From NCBI GenBank assembly GCA_907165275.2, contig OU015650.1:3440001-3504000 (forward strand): DNA of 64,000 nucleotides. The letters run 5' to 3'. The notes beneath the pieces are model-generated. The model saw only the letters and a program-made list of their open reading frames with translations. It was not told where the DNA came from and made no database searches. Position numbers and translations under genes: made by a program. The DNA comes from Zygaena filipendulae (lineage: Eukaryota; Arthropoda; Insecta; Lepidoptera; Zygaenidae). Below, one piece after another: positions 12,008 through 22,374 of this stretch; position 1 is the stretch's first letter; each line of letters begins with the position of its first letter.

Positions 12008-13152
12008 TAACAAAAAAATTAAAACCGACTTCCAAAAAAGCTAAAAATAACAAAATACCGATTTAATCCAAAAGACAAAAACACACGTAATATTATTATT
12101 GGTTTGTGCTACCACTGATCGGTTTGAATTCGGTGACAAGCCCGCTGGTGTCTGCCCACTTGAGTTGTTCTGCTCACGAAGAGCTGGTGGCAGGAGTCGA
12201 CTTAGCCCATCCACCCCCTCCATAATTGGCTTGTCACCGACTTCATACCGATCAGTGGTAGCACAAAAAAATAATAATATTACGTGTGTTTTTGTCTTTT
12301 GGATTAAATCGGTATTTTGTTATTTTTAGCTTTTTTGGAAGTCGGTTTTAATTTTTTTGTTAAAAATTTGTTTATTTCTTGCTTTTTAGTGAGTCGGTTT
12401 ATTGTTTATCTAAGTTACAATAGCCTACTGTCAACTGCTCATAACCTTTTACAAAATGTTGCTTTTCTCGATGCAGGGACGTTAATTTTTGAGGAGTTCT
12501 GCTGGTACACCATCATCAGTTCCACTTCACCATATACATTATGACGAACATAAATTGTTTAGAAACCAAATTAAAGTTGATGAATCGGAATCTGTGAAAT
12601 ACCTATTATTTAGTAGTTTCGATGACCATCTGCGGTCTTCATCATCAGTTCCACTTCTTCAAATTTTACTTTCCAAAAGCAAATAAACGATTTACTATCA
12701 AAAATACCCAAATCGCCATGTGTGTGCCTATAAATTTTGAAGAGTTCCCTCGATTTCTCCAAGATCCCACCATCAGATCCTGACTTGGTGACAATGTGAC
12801 CAATTCGGAAGTATCTCCTTTCAAACAAAAAAACAATTTTCCAAATCGCTCTAACTAGGACCCCTGAAAGACGTATTATTGTTGAGTAGTTCCGATGACC
12901 ATCTGTGGTCTTCATCATCAGTTCCACTTCTTCAAATTTAGCTTTTCGAAAGCAAATGAACGATTTACTATAAAAAATACCCAAATCGCTATAGGTGTGC
13001 CTATAATTTTTGAAGAGTTCCCTCGATTTCTCCAAGATCCCATCATCAGATCCCGACTTGGTGGCAATGGGACCTAATTGGGAGTATACCCTTTCAAACA
13101 AAAAAAGAATTTTTCAAATCGGTCCAACCGTCTTCGAGTAATCGGTGAACAT

Positions 13153-13206
<54 letters not shown>

Positions 13207-13256
13207 ATACATACAATCGAACATAGAACCTCCTCCTTTTTGGAAGTCGGTTAAAA
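12008..13256 (+). mobile_element. Compound foldback element, copy A
   Basis: The element is bounded by ACCGACTTCCAAAAA at the left and its inverse TTTTTGGAAGTCGGT at the right. Its left 350 bp (12,010-12,358) is itself a foldback. There, CTAAAAATAACAAAATACCG and CACTGATCGGTTTGAA reappear inverted (arms about 12,020-12,145 and 12,212-12,355). To the right are two near repeats of a block with CATCATCAGTTCCACTTCTT, then a 49-base A-run (13,157-13,205). Copies B (22.3 kb, inverted) and C (29.3 kb, same direction) have the same order. The open frames in it, including the 163-codon minus frame at 12,610-13,101, are repeat-internal and encode no known protein. Confidence 0.8.
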
Positions 13257-13599
13257 AGCAATTTGTCGGTTTGCAAGTTGATGAAAAAATGTGCTGAAAG
13301 CTAAAAAATTTGCTTGGATAAAAATTCAACCCTTAAAAAATTGTATGGAAGTTAAATTTTGAAGTTGGAGTCATGGAAATTGATATTTGGATTCTTATTT
13401 TCAAAGAAACACGTATCAGTGAAAAGTTTTACATGCGAGTGGAACCGCGTGAATCAGCTATTATAATAAATACATAATATTCTGTTTTTTACGTAGCAGT
13501 ACTTCGTATGAAGTACTTACTTTACATATTTGGTATTTACATATTATTTTATAAACAAGGTTTCATAAAGTGTAGGTCTTAGTTAGCGAATTGTATTGT

Positions 13600-13745
13600 A
13601 CTACGTCACGTCGTCATTATTATGGGAGTGTGTGCGTGAGCATGACGTCATTCTCAACTGTCACGGCTAACGAGTGGCGGTGGAGTCGGTTAGCGCACGC
13701 AGTGTCTTAAGATCAACGCAGATCTGGCTAAGTAATGCTCGAGTA
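13600..13745 (+). promoter_or_regulatory. GC-richer island with CRE, possible promoter
   Basis: This block is CpG-rich against an AT-rich background. It contains a full CRE, TGACGTCA (13,643-13,650), and an initiator-like GCAGTG near 13,700. It is not part of any repeat seen elsewhere in the window. A plausible alternative Mef2 promoter or enhancer, inferred only from composition and motifs. Confidence 0.3.
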
Positions 13746-13867
13746 TTGTATACCGCTGTATAGAATCTGCCTTGTTGGGATAACACACCATTCATATATC
13801 TAATGCTCAAGTTTGCTGTGTAAAAAGGGATTCGTTATCATACTGACTTATCGAATTTACAGAAATC

Positions 13868-14085
13868 TATACTAAAGTTAAAGTTTGTGAGTTAGTGAAT
13901 AGTGAGTTTGTGACGTCGTTGTAGGGGGTAATCTCTGGATCTACTGAACCGATTTTGAATATTCTTTCACTAATAGGAAGCTACGGTATAGTCCTGAGTG
14001 ACATAGGGTACTTTTTATCCTAAAATTCCTACAGAAACTGCGAAATTACCGTGGCTAAAACCGCGAGAGACAGCCAGTATATTAA
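13868..14085 (+). mobile_element. Helitron copy, single-unit version of the 20.9-kb array family
   Basis: Runs from CTATACTAAAGTTAAAGTTT through GTTGTAGGGGGTAATCTCTG and ATCTACTGAACCGATTTTGA to a diverged GTGGCTAAAACCGCGAGAG hairpin and CAGCCAGT. It shows one core unit of about 145 bp, where the copy at 20.9 kb shows four. Confidence 0.75.
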
Positions 14086-14934
14086 ACAATATAATAGCTG
14101 AAAAAAGTGTATTAAAACCGTAACTTGTGGTCCAGATTTATATTGCATTAAAATCAAATAACTCATACTCAGTGGATGGATGATGAACACTATTCAGAAA
14201 TATATTGATAGAATCTTATTAAAAATTTCTATAAATTTGGATTTTAATATTATTTGGGATTTTTAACGTGTCAACGCTTACAATACGATTTTACAATCTT
14301 TGCCGGTTATGTCGGCAAGTTCAGTAACCTCAGTAACTTGGCTGTATTTTTCTATCCAAAATATTTGGCATTAGATCTGCGTTGACCTTTACAGTGGTTA
14401 ATCGTAGGTTTTTATTTATTCTGCTAAATATTATTGTTGCTTCCTAATTTATTCAGGCAGGTCTGAACGTACGCGTCGATTTTGATGGCTGCTGCGTAAA
14501 CCTAAAGTAAGTGGCATTGAATGTATTGATTCACACGCATTCAAGGTTTTTTTGTTATTTTTTTTTTCTTCACATTTTTATTAATTTTCAATTAGGTTAT
14601 ACTTTTACTGTTGCAGGAACATAGGCACATAATACCTGCCTACTATTATTTTTTTACTATTAGTACCTAATTTGATTTAGGTTGGTAAATCTCAATAAGG
14701 TAATATTCATGAAAATATTTCCTTAGGTAAAATTCACTTGTAAAGAAAATGTTTGTCACAAATAGACCATCATTCTGACACTTTCGTTTTCATCGAACTG
14801 GACATGCGGTGTTGAGGAATAGATTGCACCACGCTGTTATAGACCTTATTGTACATAACAATAAAAGTATGACCTCAAGAAATTTGCGTACCTACAATAT
14901 AGCGTTAGCCTTGTTTTGCCTTCCGCTTAGTAGC
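14086..14934. other. Non-coding stretch, nothing recognised
   Basis: AT-rich sequence without long open frames, repeats shared with the rest of the window, or clear splice-bounded segments. Confidence 0.35.
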
Positions 14935-15120
14935 ACCAAGGACAACCCTTGATTCGGGTTTCGGGTCTCTTTTTCATTAGGAAGTGACACGGTCGTCGGT
15001 CGGCCGTGAGACCTTATCCCTCCAACCCGCCCCCGCAGCTGCGGGTGACGTCACCGGCGCCATCTTGCGATTCTTGTGACAGTAGCCTGTTGCCTAGCAA
15101 CGGACGCGCGCGCGTATATT
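14935..15120. promoter_or_regulatory. CpG-rich island with CRE and perfect X-box, candidate promoter
   Basis: One of the most GC-rich segments of the window. It holds GGTCGGTCGGCCGTGAG, a GCCCCCGCAGCTGCGGG block, a full CRE TGACGTCA (15,046-15,053), GGCGCCATCTTG (YY1-like), and GTTGCCTAGCAAC (15,089-15,101). The last is a perfect palindromic RFX X-box. It ends in a CGCGCGCG run. No repeat copy of this block occurs elsewhere in the window. The motif cluster is typical of a TATA-less promoter. Linking it to Mef2 or to an unannotated transcript is inference. Confidence 0.4.
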
Positions 15121-15229
15121 AATCGGTCACTATAAATGGATTTTTTGTACTTAATCAAACCAAACTAATTTGTATAAAAACCATATAGGTACCCATTTAG
15201 TACACCTGAGAATTAGTTGGTTTCACCTG

Positions 15230-15415
15230 CACATGCAGCGGTTTCACCCGCGATAATTTCGTAGTTCCCGCGGAATTATTCCATACAAATTTTGTAACCT
15301 CTTTTCACCTCCTTAGGGGTTGAATTTTTGTGCAAAATTTCATGGTTCTCGACGCACCTTTTCAGCTGTGCGTTGATCGGTCAGTCAGTTTCTGCTTTTA
15401 GTATGTTATAGATAC
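15230..15415 (-). mobile_element. Second Helitron-like subfamily, fragment
   Basis: Carries GCGGTTTCACCCGCGATAAT, TTTTCACCTCCTTAGGGGTT and GCGTTGATCGGTCAGTCAGT. It is the same subfamily as 9,790-10,015 and 62,195-62,465. Confidence 0.6.
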
Positions 15416-15574
15416 TCTTGTTCACGACAAGAATTGTTCGAAACGCATTTTAAAAAATGTGGAGGAATAACTTATAAGCAATCATAATAACATCTTATCC
15501 GTTTTTCATTTTCAATAGTCCGGCCATATGAATAGAGCAACTAAAGAATGATAGTTTCATTCAAAATAGGCTAG

Positions 15575-15897
15575 TTTCCTAAATTTTCTTTTTTAGTCCG
15601 TTTTGTAGATTATTAAAAAATATTGGACACGTATTTTTTTTTTTTATGTAACCAAAAAATAACGGAGATATATCAAGTCGAAATTTCACATGACGTCACG
15701 CCTCGCTACAGTTTGTTCGCACGTTATAGCGAGCTGTGACATCACGAGTCCCCCACCCTAAACTTTAATGCGCTTTATCTATGCATATTTCCATTATTTT
15801 AAAAAAGCAAAAAAATACCTGTTTTTTATTTTTTTATTATCTAACTGACGGACTAAATAGAATTTTGATTTTTTTACCCAGGAAACTAGCCTATTGT
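15575..15897. mobile_element. CRE-bearing foldback MITE, copy 1
   Basis: An imperfect palindrome of about 320 bp. The left end has TTTAGTCCGTTTTGTAG and the right end CTGACGGACTAAATAG. The centre has TGACGTCACG, and a related inverted GTGACATCACGAG follows about 50 bp later. ATTGGACACGTATTTTTT and CTAAACTTTAATGCGCTTTA are shared with copies at 20.4, 26.5 and 30.6 kb. No coding potential. Confidence 0.7.
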
Positions 15898-16349
15898 AGA
15901 TATGCGTGGAACGGCGTGATATTTCCGTCGAATTTTGATGATGAAACACAAACAAGAGCAACAAATATAAATAGGTAGGTAGAAACTTAATACAACAAAT
16001 ACAAATAGGTGCCTACGTATACAACAAACTCGGTATTTCAGCGTGACTTCAAATGGCTTCACCCTACTTTCAGTCACAGTTCTTTTAAATTAAAAATTCT
16101 CGAAGTTCGATATCATTAATATATTATAGCTTTCGAATTGCCCGGCATACAATTGGAGTAAAATTAAGTGATTAGACACACTTTGCCACTAGGTAGGTAA
16201 GTGTTATGTAAAGTGCTAAATTAACGAACATGTATCTATTTGCACCTTCCATTCTCGCATTGTAGAGTCGGCATCGAAACTAGCTCTCAGAATGAGTGGT
16301 TACAGAAAGTTCTTTTATACCTCCGACTTGCTTGAGAGTGAGAAATCCT

Positions 16350-16692
16350 ACTAATATTATAAACTAGCTGTGCCCCGCGGTTTCACCCACGGTAATTTCG
16401 GAGTTCCCGCGGGAATTTCGGGTTAAAAAGTACCCTATGTCCTTCTCTGTACCCCTGACAACGTGTATGCAAAATTATAATGATGATCGGTTGAGACGTT
16501 AAGGCGTGAAAACGAAACAGACAGACAGACAAAGTTACTTTAGCATTTATAATATTACTAGCTCTGCCCCGTGGTTTCACCCGCGGTAATTTCTGAGTTC
16601 CCGCGGGGATTCCGGGATAAAAAGTTCCCTATGTCCTTTTCTTTTCTGTGAAATTAACGCGGGCGAAACCGCGAGGGGAACAGCTAGTTTTA
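16350..16692 (-). mobile_element. Two nested Helitron copies forming a foldback
   Basis: A complete minus-strand copy (about 16,365-16,560) runs from ACTAGCTGTGCCCCGCGGTT to TTTATAATATTACTAGCT. It is followed by a shortened piece (16,559-16,690) that begins with the minus-type end, CTAGCTCTGCCCCGTGG, and finishes with the plus-type end, GAAACCGCGAGGGGAACAGCTAG. The second piece therefore has two 3' ends facing outward. Confidence 0.7.
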
Positions 16693-17744
16693 AATACTTA
16701 ATTAAATAGTACAACGTACCTACTTATCTATTAAACATACCATTATAAGTACTAATTATAGTGAAGAGCCCTAAATTTTGATCGATGTTCTTTTGTCTAT
16801 ACTTACCTATTCGAATCCAGATTATAGACGAAAGAACGTCCGTCAGCAGAACTATGGAGTAGATAAGTATATGTACATACTGCATAGGTAGGTAATAAAG
16901 ATCAACTGTTGTTAATTAGTTTTCAGTTGCTTTCTCTTCTGACCATACTTATACGTGTCTGTAACAATAGCTTACATTATTTTAATTGACCATGTCATGT
17001 ATCACTTAAGGTAGTCATTACGAAAAAACCTTTTTAAAAAGTAAATTCTATTTAATTTACCGTTATTTCTTGAGTACGTAAAAAAAAAAATATGTGTTCA
17101 ATAATTTTTATTAATCTATACATGTATATAAATATAAAGCTGTTTGTCACGATGCTGTAACCTGCGTGAATTTTTCTCAGTCTCTCTCTCTCAAAACTCT
17201 TTGTTTAGAGAAATAAGGTTGTCTGGAAGAGATCGCTAGTAAAGCGATAAGACAGTCTTTTGTATGCTATTTTAGAAGATTGTTTTTCGTAAACTCACTG
17301 TAACATTATTTTGGTTTACAATAAAGAGTATGTATTCCATTCTATTCTATTCTGTAAAGTATCCTTATGTCATTCCGTGATACAATATAACTTCGTGTCA
17401 GTGAAAAAATTGTTAGAATTGGTTCAGTTATTTGAAGATTACCTCCTAAAACCTAACATACATATCAACTTTACCTCTTTAAATATTATAATATTGTGGA
17501 TTTAAATGTCAATTTGTGTGTGCGTTCGTGTGTAGGTATGTAGGTACTTATGTAAGTATCTACGACTGTTATCTCTCAGTTCGGTTACAGGTCAACGGGT
17601 TTTTGTAAAATTTACTAATAAGTAAGTAATAAGTATGGCTATAATACTATGACATTATGTAACATCCCGGAAAAAATTATAAACTGAGGGAAATCCGAAA
17701 TGTATGTGAGCAAACCGCGAATTACAGCTAGTACCTAGGTATCC

Positions 17745-18050
17745 TTACTATAATATTATTAATGCGAATGTGAGTTTGTTATACTTTCACGGCTAAACAG
17801 CTCAACCGATCATCACAAAATTTTCCATACACGTTCTCAGAGCTGCATAAAAGGACATAGGCTACTTTTTATCCTGGAATTCCCACGTGAACTCCGAAAT
17901 CAACGCGGAAGAAACTATACTTACATTAAATTTTGCATACAACCTACACGTTGTCAAGGGTAGGCAGCGTAGCAAGTATTTTTATCTCGGAATACCCGCG
18001 GGTTCTCCGAAACTAACGCGAGTGAAACCGCTGAGAACAGCTAGTATATT
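17745..18050 (+). mobile_element. Helitron copy with partial internal duplication
   Basis: Starts near CCTTACTATAATATTATTAA and passes TACTTTCACGGCTAAACAGC. It then shows two successive end-like cores (CCTGGAATTCCCACGTGAAC and TCGGAATACCCGCGGGTTCT) before ending in GAGTGAAACCGCTGAGAACAGCTAG. Confidence 0.65.
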
Positions 18051-18234
18051 ATATTTATTTATTCAGATATAAAATTTACATACCTATTTCACCAAAGGAA
18101 ATTAAATTTTCCTCATTTCATATCAATAAAAATGTCAACGGCAATAATATAACATCCGTCTTATCTCTACACTTTTGCAATATTTGATTGGAATACCAGA
18201 TTTGTGCGCGGGAATGTTGTCGTAAAGAAAGTAT

Positions 18235-18407
18235 AATATCACGTGACCGCGTAGGCGGCTCCCCGCCCACCCTCCACCCCGGGAGCAAGGTCAAGCAAGG
18301 CTAGCGAGCGACCAGTCCAGCGACCGGTCGCTCGACGGGTCGCTCGAAGCAGGTGTCTCTAGACTTTAGCCGAGTAGTGAACGAGTTGATACTTACTGTT
18401 TATAGGG
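18235..18407 (+). promoter_or_regulatory. GC-rich island with E-box and nuclear-receptor site, candidate promoter or first exon
   Basis: The block contains TCACGTGAC (18,239-18,247, bHLH E-box) and the GC-box-like CTCCCCGCCCAC. It also has CAAGGTCA (18,286-18,293, an FTZ-F1/ERR-type half site) and the perfect 14-bp palindrome AGCGACCGGTCGCT (18,319-18,332), repeated in part nearby. It ends just before a consensus donor GTAAGA at 18,407. A TATA-less promoter plus non-coding first exon spliced to the Mef2 5' UTR exon would explain it. That is inference. Confidence 0.4.
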
Positions 18408-19710
18408 TAAGATTATCTAGTTACCGATGTCCAAGTCTCGAAATTGAAGCGGGTGAAACAGCGGGGAAATATTACTAGAATACTAACTACATTTATTTTA
18501 AAATATATAACCGAAGGTACAGTTCAGAAGGACGGGAAGACAGCTCTACAAGAGCAAATTTTCTGGCATACATAACTTATAATAGATAGTTATGCTTAGA
18601 TTTCTTATTATATCTGGATTTAAGTTAACTTTCACAATCAAAATGAAGCGAATATGAAACGTATTTTGTATACCTACTTACCAATTTATGATAGTAAAAA
18701 AAAAATCCTTTAGAAAGCTCTATGTACCAACCTAAGTTTGTGTTATAAGAGAGCACTCGCTTTCTTGTTTGTTTGTCAGCTCTTTACAAATGCAATTGAT
18801 TAAAACTTACACTAGCTGACTAAACAGACGTTGTCAAGTGAAAACGCTTATTTATCAAAATCTCATTAAAACAATCGGGTTTTCCCGAGCTTTTTCCATT
18901 TTTCCGTACCTACAATTTTATCCAATTTTTCTTTTCCTAAAAATGATTATTTAGACTATGACGTACATAAAAAAAAACCAGTCGTTTCTTAAATTATCCG
19001 CTTACCAACGAATAACATTTAAGTTTTGTTTCATAAATATAAACGCTGTAACGCTTGAACTGAGTAGTCATAGAAGCGAAACATACTCGTATTTGTGTCA
19101 GAATCGTTTCGTTTAAGCGTCGCAGTCAAATTCCGATTCGAATTAAAAATTTTACATATCTCACGTCTAGGTAAACAAGTTCCAAATAAAATATAGGTCG
19201 TAGAGTAAATAAAATTACAAAGGAAACCGTCATATTTGGACGCAGATAAGCAATAACATGTTAACCCACAAAATTAAGTTATTGATTCAGAACAATTTAT
19301 TGAGAGTTGGGGAACGTTTTTTAATTATGTGTTTACCTTATTACATTGCTTAAATATGTAACTAAATATTGAACATAAAAAATGTTGGACACAAAATGGC
19401 GCTATACTTTTAAAACACGATTTACTCAAAATTTCTCCAATGTGGGTTAACACACTATTGCTTATCTATGTCCATTTATATTACAGAGGTAATATTTTTT
19501 AAATTCTATATTGGATTTCATAAATCCGATTGCATGCCTGGCAAATCAGTCAACATGTTAGCGGACGTATCAGCTAACCAATCTACAAACTGGTTTAGAT
19601 TTTGTGTTGTCTAAACCCTTCTGCTAAAGTCGTATTTTACCGTGATTGTGCGTTGCTGCTGTCCAATCCACGTTTCGCGTAAAATAATAAAAAATAAATA
19701 TTAGTCTCCA
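18408..19710. other. Non-coding stretch, nothing recognised
   Basis: AT-rich; a short GCGGGTGAAACAGCGGGG near 18,450 is a Helitron end relic. I see no genes or structured RNAs. Confidence 0.35.
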
Positions 19711-19711
19711 T

Positions 19712-19915
19712 ACTAATATTATAAACTAGCTGGGCCCGCGGTTTCACCCGCGTTAGTTTCGCAATTTCCGCAGGAACTATTTTTTTTCTAAAATAAAAGT
19801 AGCCTAAGTTATTCCTTTTCCATCAGCTATCTGCCAGTGAAAGTCCCGTTAAAATCGGTTTAGCCGTTTCAGAGACTATCCGGAACAAACAGAAAGAGAA
19901 AAATTAAAAAAAAAA
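19712..19915 (-). mobile_element. Helitron copy
   Basis: Plus strand reads ACTAATATTATAAACTAGCT then GGGCCCGCGGTTTCACCCGC, a diverged core with GTTAAAATCGGTTTAGCCGT, and an A-run at 19,904-19,918. A TACTAATATTATAAA stretch lies next to the CTAG end, suggesting insertion into, or junction with, another copy. Confidence 0.65.
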
Positions 19916-20009
19916 AAAAATTATGTAAGTACTGTATACTTTCATATGCATTTAGTGAAAAGCTTAATAAAGTTTATTTGGAATTACAAACAGACACTTC
20001 AATGTTATT

Positions 20010-20165
20010 TATATGTATAGATGCGGATGTGGGTTTTTTGTTTGTTTGCTTATAGCTTTATTACCTTTGTCAACGGTAGAGAGAAAAAGACAGGTTGCTT
20101 TTATCCTGGTATTGTCGCGGGAACTCCGAAATTAACGCGGAAATCACAGGGAACAGCTAGTATTA
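20010..20165 (+). mobile_element. Helitron copy, short
   Basis: Starts with TATAGATGCGGATGTGGG, has ATCCTGGTATTGTCGCGGGA and ends in AACGCGGAAATCACAGGGAA then CAGCTAG|T. The core is shortened. Confidence 0.65.
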
Positions 20166-20369
20166 ATATACTAAAAATTCTTAATTCTGATTAATTTTAG
20201 CCGAATGAAAGTTATCCATTATCTTTAGACGCGACAAAAGTTAAATTTCAAGGTTTTGAATAAACGCAACAAGATTTCGCTTCTATCACGTCTTCTCAGT
20301 TGTAAGCGTTCTTGTTTTTTTTTTATCCATTCACTATAGTGGGTTATACCTAATAGAGATGAAGACGAC

Positions 20370-20656
20370 TTTTGAAAATCAAAATTCTAGTTAATCCGTC
20401 AATAAAAAAATTAAAAATTATGGACACGTATTTTTTCTTTCTCAAATTAATGAAAATGTACCTTAATAAAGCGCATTGAAGTTTAGGGTGAGGGCTCGTG
20501 ACGTCATTAACCGCTGTAAGTCCACACAAACTGGCACCGGATAGTGATGTCACGCGAAATTTCAACTCAATGTATCACCGTTATTTTTTGATTACGAAAA
20601 AAAGAAAAAATACGTGTTCAATACTACTGAAAAATATTTAGTCAGCTAGCCCATTG
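20370..20656. mobile_element. CRE-bearing foldback MITE, copy 2
   Basis: Same family as 15,575-15,897. It has AATTCTAGTTAATCCGTCAA at the left, CTCGTGACGTCATTAA (CRE 20,499-20,506), a GTGATGTCACGCGAAATTTC arm, and TCAGCTAGCCCATTG at the right. Confidence 0.7.
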
Positions 20657-20877
20657 TGGCATTGTGTAGGTACAATAATTATAATAATCTTCACTCTATT
20701 AACTTGTTTGGCCATAAAATAACAACATCACAATCATTATTCAAATATGATATGATTGGAATATCGAAAATATTGTATCCATAAACAGTTGTTATTAAGC
20801 CATAACAAACAAATAAATAAATTGCAAGTGCATATTACGTAGGTATATAATATAGGTTTGGTATTGTTATATATACT

Positions 20878-21503
20878 AATATTATAAAGAGCAAAAGTTT
20901 GTGAGTTTGTGAGTTTGTGACGTTGTAGGGGGTAATCTCTAGATCTACTGAACCGATTTTGAAAATTCTTTCACTTATAGGGAGCTACAGTAATCCAGAG
21001 TGATACAGGGTACTTTTTATCCCGGAATTCCCTCGGGAACTCCAGAGTTTGTGGGTTCGTGAGTTTGTGGGATTGTAGTGGGTAATCTCTGGATCTACTG
21101 AACCGATTTTAAAAGTTTTTTCACTTATAAGAAGCTACAGTGATCATAAGTGACACAGAGTATTTTCATCCCGAAATTCCCGCGCGAACTCCGGAGATTG
21201 TGAGTTTGTGAGGTTGTAGGGGGTAATCCCTGGGTCTACTGAACCGATTTTGAAAATTCTTTCACTTTCAAAAAGCTGCAGTGATCCTAAGTGGTAAAGG
21301 GTGCTTTTTATCCCGGGGTTCCCGCAGGAACTCTGGAGTTTGTGAGGTTATAATCTCTGGATCTACTAAACCGGTTTTGAAAATTCTTTCACTTATAGCT
21401 AGGGCGCTACAGTGATCCTGAGTGACATAGGGTACTTTTTATCCCGGAATCCCCGCGAGTACACCGAAATTACTGCGGGTGAAACCGCGGGGGTCAGCTA
21501 GTA
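20878..21503 (+). repeat. Helitron with core unit amplified to four tandem copies
   Basis: The element opens with TACTAATATTATAAAGAGCA and closes with CTGCGGGTGAAACCGCGGGG then CAGCTAG|T. Between lie four direct repeats of about 140-150 bp, beginning near 20,899, 21,048, 21,196 and 21,338. Each has GTTTGTGAG, a GTAATCTCTGGATCTACTG-like block, GAAAATTCTTTCACTT-like and TTTTTATCCCGGAA-like parts. Units differ from one another by point changes and small indels, so the amplification is not recent. No coding potential. Confidence 0.85.
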
Positions 21504-21540
21504 TTTAATACCAATTTAAAATTAAAATAATATTTTATAT

Positions 21541-22003
21541 AGGGTAAAACCCGGATAGTTGCCACACTTTTCGAAATCATTTTATATCTCCCAGTACATA
21601 AATCAAAATATTTTATTTTTTAAACTGGCAAGTACTTTGGTTCTTTATCTACAAATTTATTAAATGTAAAAGACATTATCTTTGAAATTTCCAAAGTTTT
21701 AGCGATTTCTACGGACCTCTACTTTTTGTGACATCTATCCCATATATGGGATAGTTGCCTAGTCCATATAAATTACATTTAGGATAGACGACCCGCCGGG
21801 AAAAAAGGCATCTATCCCGAAAAATCTTTGATCGCACCTTGCGTTCCCGTGCAATCGCACAGAGACATGAGACGCGGTCCACTTAATAGTAGTTGGAAAG
21901 TCTTTTGATAGATAAATAAAATAGCACGCGATTCATCTGCGAAACTAGAGTAATTACGATCGGGGCAACTATACCGCCAGGGCAACTATCCTGGTTTTAC
22001 CCT
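21541..22003. mobile_element. 463-bp MITE with 23-bp terminal inverted repeats
   Basis: Left end 21,541-21,563 and right end 21,981-22,003 are inverted copies with a single mismatch; both start AGGGTAAAACC from outside. The interior holds more copies of the same theme (GGGATAGTTGCCTAG, ATCTATCCCATATATGGGAT, CGGGGCAACTATACC). It encodes nothing. I saw no second copy in the window, and the target site duplication is unclear. Confidence 0.75.
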
Positions 22004-22257
22004 AATCATATTACGCTTATAAGTTTTCCTTGTGTAGGTATGTATATTCCAGCATACATGTTTATATGGTCAGCAAATAATAATTATATAATAATAATAA
22101 TCCACATCACAACACACAGATCTACTTGATCCCACGGTAAGCTATTATTAGCTTGTGTCGTGGAAACCAAGCAAACGTGGTATATACTACATAGAATTAC
22201 TTATATATTATACTATAGATATATAAACACACCCAGACTGGAAAATGGAACCCTATT

Positions 22258-22306
22258 TTTAACCGACTTCCAAAAAGGAGGAGGTTCTATGTTCGATTGT
22301 ATGTAT

Positions 22307-22374
<68 letters not shown>

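Noticed and set aside
12610..13101. 163-codon minus-strand frame
   Set aside because: It contains two tandem versions of the same repeat block and lies wholly inside compound foldback element copy A. The related copy B frame (22,426-22,881) differs by frame shifts.
20878..21503. CRISPR-like or satellite array
   Set aside because: The repeats are 140-150 bp direct units within Helitron ends, with no spacers; this is a eukaryotic genome.
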